DNA of 64,000 nucleotides from Pseudomonas sp. BN411 (GTDB lineage: Bacteria; Pseudomonadota; Gammaproteobacteria; Pseudomonadales; Pseudomonadaceae): positions 95,054 to 159,053 of the forward strand of contig NZ_SSOM01000082.1 in NCBI RefSeq assembly GCF_029871235.1, read 5' to 3'. Made by a program: the position numbers and the translations under genes. Below the pieces are notes generated by a model. That model saw only the letters and a list, made by a program, of their open reading frames with translations. It was not told the DNA's origin and made no database searches. The first letter of the stretch is position 1; the number at the start of each line of letters is the position of its first letter. Positions 17,288-25,108 of this stretch are shown here, one piece after another.

Positions 17288-18709
17288 TCAGGAGTTACCC
17301 ATAAGAGACCGGATAATCCTGCCAAGAGTTTCCATCGCCTGTTCGCTGGAGTTGCTCCAGGGATGACCAAAGTTGAGACGGGCGCAATGGCCGAAACGTC
17401 GTGTGGCGGAAAAAATCGGCCCCGGAGCGATGCTGATGCCCTGCGCCAGAGCGAGTTGGAACAGGCGCAGGGAGTCCACCTGCTCGGGGAATTCCAGCCA
17501 GAGGAAGTAGCCCCCTTCCGGGCGGCTGACGCGAGTTTCTTCGGGGAAGTGGCGCGCCACGGCGGCGAGCATGGCGTTGCGCTGGCTCTCCAGGGCGTAG
17601 CGCAGTTTGCGCAGGTGGCGGTCGTAGCCGCCGTGTTGCAGGTAGTCGGCGATGGCGGCCTGGGCCGGCACCGAAGCCGAGATGCTGGTCATCAGCTTCA
17701 GCCGCTCGATCTGCCCGGCGAAGCGCCCACCAGAGACCCAGCCAACCCGGTATCCAGGTGCCAGGCTCTTGGAGAAGGAACTGCAATGCATCACCAGGCC
17801 TTCGCTGTCGTAGGCCTTCACCGGCTTGGGGGCGTGCTGGCCGAAGTACAGCTCGGCGTAGACGTCGTCCTCGATCATCGGCACCTGGTGTTTGGCCAGC
17901 AGTGCGGCCAGTTGGCGTTTCTTGTCCTCCGAAAGACTTGCCCCCAGAGGATTCTGGAAGTTGCTCATGAACCAGCAGGCCTTGATCGGCAGTCGTTCCA
18001 GGCTGTCTTCCAGCACCTGCAGGTCGATGCCGTCGCGGGGGTGCACCGGAATTTCCACCGCCTTCAGCTTCAGGCGTTCGAGTACCTGGAGGCTGGCATA
18101 GAAGGCAGGCGCTTCGATGGCCACCAGATCACCGGGACGGGCAACCACCTGCAGGCAGAGGTTGAGGGCCTCCAGTGCGCCATTGCAGATCACCAGTTCC
18201 TCGATGGGCAGCGGCAGGCCGCCGACCATGTAGCGCAGGGCGATTTGCCGGCGCAGGGCGTGGTTGCCCGGCGTCATGTCGGCCACCGTGGAGCGTGGGT
18301 CCATTTCCCGCACCGCGTGGGCCATGGAGCGGGCCAGGCGCTGCAGGGGGAAGAGTTCCGGGCTGGGGAAGGCCGAGCCGAAGGGCACGGTGTCCGGGTC
18401 CTTGATGGAACTCAGTACCGAGAACACCAGTTCGCTGACATCCACCTCGGTGGTGGCCGCTTCCCGTGGCCCCGGCTGGGGTTCGGGCAAGGGCCGGCGC
18501 ACGTGTTCGCAGACGAAGTAGCCGGAGCGGGCGCGGGCGATGATCAGCCCGCGGCTTTCCAGCAGGTAATAAGCCTGGAACACGGTGGAAGCGCTGACGC
18601 CGTAGGTGCGGCTGGCGTGCCGCACCGAGGGTACTTTTTGACCCGGAGCAAGTACCCCGGTGCGGATCAGTTCGGCGATCTCGTCGGCGAATTTCTCGTA
18701 GCGCTTCAT
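17288..18709 (-). CDS. MocR-type transcriptional regulator (GntR winged helix fused to aminotransferase fold)
   Basis: About 473 aa. An N-terminal GntR winged helix (VPSVRHASRTYGVSASTVFQ) precedes a fold-type I aminotransferase domain with the PLP lysine in SSFSKSLAPGYRVGW. MocR proteins use PLP as an effector-sensing cofactor and regulate PLP, GABA, taurine or amino-acid genes. The start at 18709 (MKRYEKFADEI) follows ccaggaaa; an upstream ATG at 18787 would add 26 residues not typical of the family. The neighbour is ccoG, 81 bp upstream on the same strand. The target is not evident. Confidence 0.9.
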   Translation of the reverse strand: MKRYEKFADEIAELIRTGVLAPGQKVPSVRHASRTYGVSASTVFQAYYLLESRGLIIARARSGYFVCEHVRRPLPEPQPGPREAATTEVDVSELVFSVLSSIKDPDTVPFGSAFPSPELFPLQRLARSMAHAVREMDPRSTVADMTPGNHALRRQIALRYMVGGLPLPIEELVICNGALEALNLCLQVVARPGDLVAIEAPAFYASLQVLERLKLKAVEIPVHPRDGIDLQVLEDSLERLPIKACWFMSNFQNPLGASLSEDKKRQLAALLAKHQVPMIEDDVYAELYFGQHAPKPVKAYDSEGLVMHCSSFSKSLAPGYRVGWVSGGRFAGQIERLKLMTSISASVPAQAAIADYLQHGGYDRHLRKLRYALESQRNAMLAAVARHFPEETRVSRPEGGYFLWLEFPEQVDSLRLFQLALAQGISIAPGPIFSATRRFGHCARLNFGHPWSNSSEQAMETLGRIIRSLMGNS

Positions 18710-18790
18710 CTTTTCCTGGTTGGGCAGCGGCAAGGCGGTGCCCAACTCTAAGCGCTCGGCGCGTACGCCGCCATGATCCCGGCCCATGCT

Positions 18791-20206
18791 TCAGCGCCTC
18801 GGGCTGACGAAGGTGCTGCCGGCGCTGACCTCGGTATCCGGTTCATCCAGGCTGCGCACCACGAAGCGCAGCGGACGGGAACCGGCGGGGCCTTCGTCAT
18901 CGGTGAGCGCCACCGATACCGGCAGGGAGAGGATCTCGCCGGCGCCGATGCTGACCTCATGGTCGCCTTGCAGGCGGAAGCCGGGGGCTTCCTCCAGCTC
19001 CACCACGTAACGCTGGTCGCGCTGGGTCTTGTTGATCAGCTTGAGGTTGTAGATGTTCTCGATCTCGCCAGCGGCGTTCTCGCGGAACATGCCACGGTCC
19101 TTGATCACGTCGACCGACAGCTGCGGACGGGTGGCACCCAGCCAGGCCAGGGCGAGGATCATCAGCACCAGGGCGATGGCATAGCCGATCAGTCGTGGGC
19201 GCAGCAGATTAGTCTTGCCGCCTTCCAGTGCGCGCTCGGAGCTGTAGCCCACCAGGCCTCGGGCGTAACCCATGCGGTCCATGATCGAGTCACAGGCGTC
19301 GATGCAGGCGGCGCAGCCGATGCAGGCGATCTGCAGGCCATCGCGGATGTCGATACCGGTGGGGCAGACCTGCACGCACATCTGGCAATCGATGCAGTCG
19401 CCCAGGCCCTGGGCCTTCGGGTCGCTGCCCTTCTTGCGCGGGCCACGGGATTCGCCGCGGGGTGCGTCGTAGGAGACGATCAGGGTGTCCTTGTCGAACA
19501 TCACGCTCTGGAAGCGGGCGTAGGGGCACATGTGGATGCATACCTGCTCGCGCATCCAGCCTGCATTTATATAGGTGGCCCCGGCAAAGAAGATCACCCA
19601 GAACAGCGCGGTGCCGCCGATTTCCCAGGTGGCCAGGTTCGCCGTCAGATCACGTACCGGGGTGAAGTAGCCGACGAAGGTGATGGCGGTGGCCAGGCTG
19701 ATGGCCAGCCAGAGAACGTGCTTGGCGGAACGGCGCAGCAGCTTGTTGGCGCTCCAGGGCGCGGCCGCCAGCTTGATGCGCTGGTTGCGATCACCCTCGG
19801 TGACTTGCTCGCACCACATGAACATCCAGGTCCAGACGCTCTGCGGGCAGGTGTAGCCGCACCAGACGCGGCCGGCGAACACGGTGATGAAGAACAGGCC
19901 GAAGGCGCAGATGATCAGCAGCCCCGACAGCAGAATGAAATCCTGGGGCCAGAAGGTGGCGCCGAAAATGTAGAACTTGCTCTGTTCCAGGCTCCAGAGC
20001 ACCGCCTGGCGACCGTCCCAGTCGAGCCAGACGGTGCCGAAGAAGAGCAGGCACAGAAGGCCCGCACCGATGCGTCGCAGGTCGCGGAAGAGGCCGGTGA
20101 AGCGGCGCGTGTGGATAGGTCCGCTGGAGGCGGAAAGGGGTTTGTTGGCAATGGGGGGCAGGTTGGGTGTGACCTCGATGACCTGCGCCGGAATTCTCTC
20201 GCTCAT
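18791..20206 (-). CDS. ccoG: CcoG, cytochrome cbb3 oxidase assembly protein
   Basis: A 471-aa membrane ferredoxin-like protein. Several TM helices occupy the first half, with CxxxCP motifs near 116-120 and 223-227. Two 4Fe-4S motifs follow (C271xxC274xxC277xxxC281 and C295xxC298xxC301xxxC305). A C-terminal Ig-like FixG domain lies beyond about residue 350. CcoG acts as a cupric reductase during assembly of the Cu-containing cbb3 oxidase. The ccoNOP genes are not in the window. No clear ANR box (TTGATnnnnATCAA) was found upstream. Confidence 0.95.
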   Translation of the reverse strand: MSERIPAQVIEVTPNLPPIANKPLSASSGPIHTRRFTGLFRDLRRIGAGLLCLLFFGTVWLDWDGRQAVLWSLEQSKFYIFGATFWPQDFILLSGLLIICAFGLFFITVFAGRVWCGYTCPQSVWTWMFMWCEQVTEGDRNQRIKLAAAPWSANKLLRRSAKHVLWLAISLATAITFVGYFTPVRDLTANLATWEIGGTALFWVIFFAGATYINAGWMREQVCIHMCPYARFQSVMFDKDTLIVSYDAPRGESRGPRKKGSDPKAQGLGDCIDCQMCVQVCPTGIDIRDGLQIACIGCAACIDACDSIMDRMGYARGLVGYSSERALEGGKTNLLRPRLIGYAIALVLMILALAWLGATRPQLSVDVIKDRGMFRENAAGEIENIYNLKLINKTQRDQRYVVELEEAPGFRLQGDHEVSIGAGEILSLPVSVALTDDEGPAGSRPLRFVVRSLDEPDTEVSAGSTFVSPRR

Positions 20207-20445
20207 GATCAGTGCCCATCAGGCTGTTACGGCGAGACGGACTATAGGAAGGCACTGATCGGCAAAACAGATTCAGATCAGACACCAAAAACCATATCAG
20301 ATGAGCCGTGATGGGCCGCCAGGCCGCAACACGCATGGCGTGGGCACCTGGCGGTGGAATCCATGACAGCTGTGCGGCATCTGGTCGCGGGTCGTTGGGC
20401 GAGGCAGCCGGCTCTGATCCGGTCAGACGTGCCGCAGCACAGCGA

Positions 20446-20619
20446 TCAGCGCAACATCGAGCCTATGGTGGCAACCGGCATGATGCAGGTGGGGTATGCG
20501 GGCGGACAGTACTGGGTCGCGGCCAGGGGCTGCGGCAGGGGACGCATCAGCGCTGCGGTGTAGGCAGCACCGAAGGCGCAGACGGCAACGGCGAGGCACA
20601 GCTTTTCTCTTATTGTCAT
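20446..20619 (-). CDS. Small membrane or secreted hypothetical protein (57 aa)
   Basis: The frame begins MTIREKLCLAVAVCAFGAAY, an n-region plus hydrophobic core resembling a signal peptide or single TM helix. The tail is Pro/Ala-rich with two Cys (QYCPPAYPTCIMPV). The start at 20619 has a gagg site 7 bases upstream; an in-frame ATG at 20625 is too close to that site. Codon third positions are GC-rich as expected. It lies alone between ccoG and the NUDIX gene. If exported, the two cysteines could pair. Confidence 0.55.
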   Translation of the reverse strand: MTIREKLCLAVAVCAFGAAYTAALMRPLPQPLAATQYCPPAYPTCIMPVATIGSMLR

Positions 20620-20701
20620 GGTCATTCCTCTGCAATGGAGGGACATCTTGTTGTGAAGCAAGACTAGGAACTGCTGCGACAAGCCGCCTCGTCCGAATGG
20701 A

Positions 20702-21247
20702 CTAGATTCGGGACGACCTGCTGAGTGCCATGAACAGCGCGGCAATGGCGCGCGCTTCCTGCAACTCTCCCGAGGCCACCAGGGCCGGCAGCTGTGACAG
20801 GGGTACCTGCATGACCTCCAGAGGTTCCGGCTCATCGCCCGTGGCGGTGCAGGGCTGCAGGTCTTCGGCCAGCACCACGCGGCAGCTATGGCACAGGTGT
20901 CCGGGCGCCAGGGTCAGCACGCCCAGTTCACGGAGGTGCCCGGCGCGCAGGCCGACTTCCTCCATCAGTTCGCGATTGGCCGCCTGCAGCGTGGTTTCCC
21001 CGGGCTCGACCCCGCCCTTGGGCAGGCCCAGCACCCGCTGCTCCACGCCGACGGCGTACTCGCGTACTAGTAGTACGTGCTGTGGATCGACCAGGGCCAC
21101 GACCAGCACCGATTCATAGCCGGAGCCGCGCAGACGCTCGTAAACCCGCTGCTGGCCGTTGGCGAACTCCAGGTGCAGGGCTTCGATCTGGAACCAGTCG
21201 CTCCTGGCGCGTAGTTCGGTCTTGAGGATGGTGGGCAGGCTGCGCAT
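20702..21247 (-). CDS. nudE: NUDIX hydrolase, ADP-compound pyrophosphatase NudE-like
   Basis: A 181-aa NUDIX enzyme. The Nudix box spans about residues 78-100 (GGVEPGETTL then NRELMEEVGL), carrying the metal-binding glutamates. The N-terminal MRSLPTILKTELRARS and the overall length match NudE, which hydrolyses ADP-ribose, Ap3A, NADH and similar compounds. The start at 21247 is chosen because the upstream extension is Pro/Ala-rich and falls in the repeat-containing region. It is a single gene. Confidence 0.88.
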   Translation of the reverse strand: MRSLPTILKTELRARSDWFQIEALHLEFANGQQRVYERLRGSGYESVLVVALVDPQHVLLVREYAVGVEQRVLGLPKGGVEPGETTLQAANRELMEEVGLRAGHLRELGVLTLAPGHLCHSCRVVLAEDLQPCTATGDEPEPLEVMQVPLSQLPALVASGELQEARAIAALFMALSRSSRI

Positions 21248-21335
21248 GGCGGGCTCCCGTGGCGGTTCCGCAAGAGGGTCGCGCGCATAGGGATGTGGGG
21301 CATCGTCTGGATGGACTACGTCACCGGTGGACGCT

Positions 21336-21641
21336 GTAGGAGCCAGCTTGCTGGCGAACGGACGCGCCTGAGGGGTATTCGTAGGGTGGGTCACGCTTCA
21401 TCGACCCACCGTTCGCGGCTGATCCGGACTCCGCTGGTGGATGTAAAAAGCGACATCCACCCTACGCCAAGGGCTGTGTCGGGGTGGGCTTTCGTAGGGT
21501 GGGTCACGCTTCACCGACCCGCCATTCGCGGCTGATCCGGACTCCGTTGGTGGATGTAAAAAGCGACATCCACCCTACATATGCTGTAGGAGCCAGCTTG
21601 CTGGCGAATGGCCCCGCGCGGGGGCGCGAGCGAGCTCCTAC
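21336..21641. repeat. Clustered intergenic repeats of two families
   Basis: Order: a gtaggagccagcttgctggc copy (21336-21360); two near-identical 85-bp inverted repeats opening with gtagggtgggtcacgcttca and closing with gcgacatccaccctac (21381-21465 and 21494-21578); a second gtaggagc hairpin (21586-21641). No gene is seen in 21248-21663. The 85-bp family recurs at 31181-31221, 31332-31416 and in pieces at 55321-55530. Confidence 0.85.
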
Positions 21642-21663
21642 GGAAGGAGGTGGGACAGACCCC

Positions 21664-22794
21664 TTACCCCAGCGTCGCCACGCTTCGCAGGATCAACCGC
21701 ACCAGCATGGTCTGCCGAGTCACGCCGGTCTTGGAGAAGGTGGAGCGCAGGTGGGCCCGTGCGGTGTTGCGGCTGATGCCGAGGGCGTCGGAGGCCTCGT
21801 CCAGGGTCAGGCCGTTGGCCAGCAGCATCGCCAACTGGGCCTCGGCCGGCGTCAGGTCGAACAGCGCCTTGACGATTTCCTGGGGCGCGCTGGATTCCTG
21901 TTCCGGGTCGCTGATGAAGATGGCTACCGAGGGGCACTGCTTGCCCTCGTTCCAGGTGGCGGGCGGAATGGAGCGCACGATGATACCGAGGTCGGCACGG
22001 CCGGACGGACGCTGTACGCGCATGGCCTCCACCACCGACGGGTGGTTGCTTTTTTGCGACAGCAGGGCCTGCTTCACCAATTGGCGGAACAGCTGGCTGT
22101 CGCGCGGCGTGCCCACCTGCAGGGTGTCGTTGACTACCTTGATGCCGTCCTTTTCCTCTAGCAGGCGTTCGGCCAGACGGTTCTTCTGCAGCAACTTGCC
22201 GTCCTGGTCGAGGATGATGGTGCCCACCGCCAGCTGGTCCACGGCACCGGCATAGAGGTTGCGCTCGCTTTCCACCCGGTTCAGGTGCATGTGCAACTGC
22301 ACCGCCTGCTCCAGGTGCGGCAGGAACAGGGTCAGCAGGTCTTTATCAGACTGGGTGAAGGCCGGGTCCTGCTTGCCCCGGGAAATGCGGATACGACACT
22401 GGGCGCCATCGCTGGTGTTGATGTCGGCGCCGAGGATGTGGAACACGTCCACCGGCTCCATGAAGTTCTTGTAGAACTCCGAGTTCTGCCAGTCGCAGTC
22501 GGTGACGAACTCCGCCAGGGTGATCACCTGTCGGTTGGGCAGGCCAACGAAGGGGTCCAGGTTGTAGAAATGTTGGTTGTAGGAGTGCGTGACTTCGGCC
22601 GAGGCACCATCGGTATTGATGGTCAGGCCTTCAACGTGCTGGCTCGGTGGCCGCAGGATGAAGGTGGCATAGCGGGACGCAAGGCAGTGTTTGAGCTGAT
22701 CGAGGAACGTAGTCCACGGAATGTTTTCCAGCGGCCCCTTGTAGAGGTCGCGGAGCATCCCGCTGAACTCGTCGAGCGTGAGTACGTGTGCCAT
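21664..22794 (-). CDS. LuxR-type regulator, candidate activator of the catabolic island (TeiR-like)
   Basis: A 376-aa protein with a C-terminal LuxR helix-turn-helix (FDLTPAEAQLAMLLANGL, then ALGISRNTARAHLRSTFSKT, over the last 70 residues). The long N-terminal sensing region is not an acyl-homoserine-lactone domain. Size and layout resemble TeiR, the steroid-inducible LuxR regulator of Comamonas; this is a family-level comparison from memory. It lies at the left edge of the island, downstream of and co-oriented with the Rieske gene, with its own 9-bp-arm inverted repeat upstream and a CA motif 12 bases before the start. Confidence 0.85.
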   Translation of the reverse strand: MAHVLTLDEFSGMLRDLYKGPLENIPWTTFLDQLKHCLASRYATFILRPPSQHVEGLTINTDGASAEVTHSYNQHFYNLDPFVGLPNRQVITLAEFVTDCDWQNSEFYKNFMEPVDVFHILGADINTSDGAQCRIRISRGKQDPAFTQSDKDLLTLFLPHLEQAVQLHMHLNRVESERNLYAGAVDQLAVGTIILDQDGKLLQKNRLAERLLEEKDGIKVVNDTLQVGTPRDSQLFRQLVKQALLSQKSNHPSVVEAMRVQRPSGRADLGIIVRSIPPATWNEGKQCPSVAIFISDPEQESSAPQEIVKALFDLTPAEAQLAMLLANGLTLDEASDALGISRNTARAHLRSTFSKTGVTRQTMLVRLILRSVATLG

Positions 22795-22805
22795 GTCTGA
22801 AAGCT

Positions 22806-22813
22806 TTCTTATT
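22806..22813 (-). promoter_or_regulatory. Crc/Hfq-type CA motif before the luxR-like start
   Basis: AATAAGAA on the minus strand, an exact AAnAAnAA match, 11 bases before the ATG. Confidence 0.4.
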
Positions 22814-22862
22814 TTTATGACTTGGGAAGATTCTTACAGACTCTTCAGCCTTATTTACAAGG

Positions 22863-22895
22863 CCAATCGTCTTCCGTCGATCGGTTGACGATTGG
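22863..22895. promoter_or_regulatory. Inverted repeat upstream of the luxR-like gene
   Basis: CCAATCGTC, 15 bp, GACGATTGG: perfect 9-bp arms 69 bp before the regulator start. The TCGTC/GACGA ends match the outer halves of the island operator but with a longer spacer. It could be an autoregulatory site. It could also help end the Rieske transcript, whose stop lies in an adjacent GAGCCGGC/GCCGGCTC hairpin (22900-22919). Confidence 0.5.
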
Positions 22896-22907
22896 CAAGG
22901 AGCCGGC

Positions 22908-23954
22908 TTACGCCGGCTCTTTCACATCCAGGACAACAAAAGTGCGGGGCTCGCTCGCGGCGGCGCTCAGTTCAGCGATGTCGGTGTAGAACTGGTCGTA
23001 CCACTTGCGCAGCTGGTAGACGGGGCCGTCGCCATCGCAGAGCAGCGGGTTGTCCACGCGGGTCTTGGTGTGCCAGATGGCCACGTCCTCGTAGAACGCA
23101 TCCTGCGCCTGCTTCACGTAGGCCTTCGCCATCTCGCGGTTCTGCTCGTCAGTCAGCCCCGGTACCTTCTTGACCAGCACGCCGTAGCGCAAAGTGAAGC
23201 TGTCGAGGTCGATGGGCACATGGCAGTTGAGTAGGATCGAGTGGATTTCCACGCCGCCCATGGCGCCGGTCATTTCGGTGATCTGGTAGGCCGGGCCGTA
23301 GTAGGTGGCCACCGTGGCCAGCTGGCTGTCACCGGACAGGCGCGCACTGCCGCCGCGCATGTACTGGATTGCCAGGTGCTTGTCGAATTTGTTGCTGAAG
23401 TGGGTCAGCTCGGTGCCGTGCACCGAGTCGAAGTGCGCCATGTCGGCGACGTTGTCGATCAGCTCGCGGCAGTTGGTGTCGATCTTCAGCTCGGCCACTT
23501 CCCACTCGGCCCATTCGTCGCTGAAGCAGGCATCGATACGTGGAATGGCCTGCTCCTCGATCGGCGGGTTGCCTTCCGAGTCGTTCCAGACGAACAGCAG
23601 ATTGTTCTGCTCGGAAACCGGCCAGGACTTGATCTTCGCCCGCGGCGGAATGCGCTTGGCGTAGGGGATGTCGTCACAGATGCCGTCGGCGCGCCAGCGC
23701 CATTCATGGAAGGGGCAGCGGATCGCGTCGCCTTCGACGCAACCCTGGCTCAGGTCGGCCCCCATGTGCGGGCAGTAGCCGTCGAGGATGCGGATCTGCC
23801 CGTCCTCTCCGGCGAAGGCCACCAGGCGGGTGCCGAATACATCCAGGCGGTGGGCCTTGCCGTCACGGTACTGGCTGGCCAGGCCCAGGCAGTGCCAGCC
23901 ACGCGCGTAACGGGGCTCCAGCTGCTTGGCTTCGATGCGGTGCAGGGTACTCAT
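22908..23954 (-). CDS. Rieske non-heme iron oxygenase, KshA-like
   Basis: A 348-aa oxygenase component. The Rieske 2Fe-2S motif is C61-x-H63 then C80-x2-H83. The catalytic mononuclear iron segment is around residues 168-179 (NVADMAHFDSVHG: D171, H174, H179), the arrangement seen in 3-ketosteroid 9-alpha-hydroxylase KshA and related sterol oxygenases. By analogy it would hydroxylate a polycyclic ketone. No KshB-like reductase lies in the window. The gene is divergent from the Dabb-like pair, with an island operator 104 bp upstream and a CA motif directly before the ATG. Substrate is inferred only. Confidence 0.88.
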   Translation of the reverse strand: MSTLHRIEAKQLEPRYARGWHCLGLASQYRDGKAHRLDVFGTRLVAFAGEDGQIRILDGYCPHMGADLSQGCVEGDAIRCPFHEWRWRADGICDDIPYAKRIPPRAKIKSWPVSEQNNLLFVWNDSEGNPPIEEQAIPRIDACFSDEWAEWEVAELKIDTNCRELIDNVADMAHFDSVHGTELTHFSNKFDKHLAIQYMRGGSARLSGDSQLATVATYYGPAYQITEMTGAMGGVEIHSILLNCHVPIDLDSFTLRYGVLVKKVPGLTDEQNREMAKAYVKQAQDAFYEDVAIWHTKTRVDNPLLCDGDGPVYQLRKWYDQFYTDIAELSAAASEPRTFVVLDVKEPA

Positions 23955-23955
23955 C

Positions 23956-23963
23956 TTCTTGTT
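23956..23963 (-). promoter_or_regulatory. CA motif at the Rieske gene start
   Basis: AACAAGAA on the minus strand ends one base before the ATG and overlaps the expected ribosome-binding site. Confidence 0.5.
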
Positions 23964-24057
23964 CTCCCATCGGGGTTCTGGAGGGCTGCATCCGACTCAG
24001 GCAGACCGTTGCAGCGCGTGCACGGACCGGATTCTGCGGTGCCAGCATTTCCCGGCA

Positions 24058-24073
24058 TCGTCTGATCGGACGA
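24058..24073. promoter_or_regulatory. Island operator, copy 1 (divergent promoter)
   Basis: TCGTCTGATCGGACGA, 15 of 16 to the consensus TCGTCCGATCGGACGA. It is extended by CA on the left and TG on the right. It sits 62 bp before the rightward GTG at 24135 and 104 bp before the Rieske start. Confidence 0.7.
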
Positions 24074-24110
24074 TGGCCCCGGTTGGCACCACGGTTTTAC
24101 TGCGCGGAAG

Positions 24111-24118
24111 AACAACAA
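24111..24118 (+). promoter_or_regulatory. CA motif upstream of the 110-aa gene
   Basis: AACAACAA followed by aagggag, just upstream of the ribosome-binding region of the gene starting at 24135. Confidence 0.5.
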
Positions 24119-24134
24119 AAGGGAGCGCCCGAGG

Positions 24135-24467
24135 GTGATCCACATACTCGATGAGATTCCGCTCGCACCCGCGCGCCTTGCGCCCGTGCTGGAGGCCCTG
24201 GAGCGGGTTTACCTGCCGGCCTGCGCCGCCCGTGGCCTGACCCTGGAGCAGCGCTGGGTTTCGCCACCCGTGGAGATTCCCGGGCAATCGAACACCCTCT
24301 GGCTGCTCTGGCAGGTGGCCGACGTCTGGGCCTACTACGCCATGCGCAGTAGCGCGGGTGAAGAAGTCCGCGCCTTCTGGGACCTGGTGGAATCGGACTG
24401 TGAAGGTCGCCGCCGTCACGTGCTCGGTCCGGCCCGACTGCCACTGGAGGCGCCCCATGTGGAGTGA
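24135..24467 (+). CDS. Small alpha/beta-barrel-like hypothetical protein (110 aa)
   Basis: A 110-aa protein with a GTG start at 24135 (reads MIHILDEIPLAPARLAPVLE). The pattern of an N-terminal strand, a helix with Leu/Ala heptads, and LWLLWQVADVWAYYAM resembles dimeric ferredoxin-like (NIPSNAP/Dabb) proteins, but the match is weak. It overlaps the next gene by 11 bp and is first in the rightward unit driven from operator copy 1. The position beside a Dabb-type gene suggests a small-molecule-binding or cyclase/isomerase-like role; this is inference only. Confidence 0.7.
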   Translation: MIHILDEIPLAPARLAPVLEALERVYLPACAARGLTLEQRWVSPPVEIPGQSNTLWLLWQVADVWAYYAMRSSAGEEVRAFWDLVESDCEGRRRHVLGPARLPLEAPHVE

Positions 24468-25095
24468 AACCCTGCAGCTGACGCTGTCTGCCGATACCGA
24501 TCCTTCCGTCCTGGAATCTCTGCTGCGTGAGCACCTCCCGGCATTGCCCGGCCTGTTGCACCTGGGGTTCGGCCAGAACCTGCCGGGCAGTTGGGGCGCG
24601 GCAGATTGCACCCTCGACCTGCTGTTTGCGGAGATCCCCCCTGCCGCCCTGGACGACATCCTCGGCAGCCTGCCGGGCATCGCCGGATTCCAGCGCGTCC
24701 CGTACCAGCGCATCGGTGGCGGGCTCAGAGAGCCGGCCATGACCGGCGGTACCTGGCGCACCCTGCTGCTGCGGGTTCGCCCGGACGCCAGCGCGGAGCA
24801 GCGCGCTGCGCTGGAGCAGGACCTTCTGCGGATGCCCGCGTACATGCCGGGCATCCGCAACTGGCAATTGTCGCGGGTGACGTCCCCGTCGCCCTGGACT
24901 CACGTCTGGCAGCAGGAGTTCGCCCAGGTAGAAGACCTGCTAGGCGAGTACCTCAGCCATCCCTATCACTGGGCCTGGGTGGACCGCTGGTTCGACCCTG
25001 ACTGCCCGGACTGGACGGTGGACGCCATCGCCCATGCCTTCTGTCCCTTCCAGCAGAGCCTGCTGGGATGGGCCGCCGAATTCTCAGAAAACTGA
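24457..25095 (+). CDS. Tandem Dabb-like (stress-responsive alpha/beta barrel) protein
   Basis: A 212-aa protein from the ATG at 24457, inside the end of the preceding gene. The C-terminal half fits a Dabb domain (TWRTLLLRVRPDASAEQ, then QVEDLLGEYLSHPYHWAWVD). The N-terminal half has a matching but diverged strand-helix pattern (LQLTLSADTDPSVLESLL). Dabb barrels include polyketide cyclases and binding proteins. It lies between the 110-aa gene and a quinone-oxidoreductase-like gene, 13 bp upstream of the latter. Substrate unknown. Confidence 0.72.
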   Translation: MWSETLQLTLSADTDPSVLESLLREHLPALPGLLHLGFGQNLPGSWGAADCTLDLLFAEIPPAALDDILGSLPGIAGFQRVPYQRIGGGLREPAMTGGTWRTLLLRVRPDASAEQRAALEQDLLRMPAYMPGIRNWQLSRVTSPSPWTHVWQQEFAQVEDLLGEYLSHPYHWAWVDRWFDPDCPDWTVDAIAHAFCPFQQSLLGWAAEFSEN

Positions 25096-25108
25096 CCTGG
25101 AGACACGC

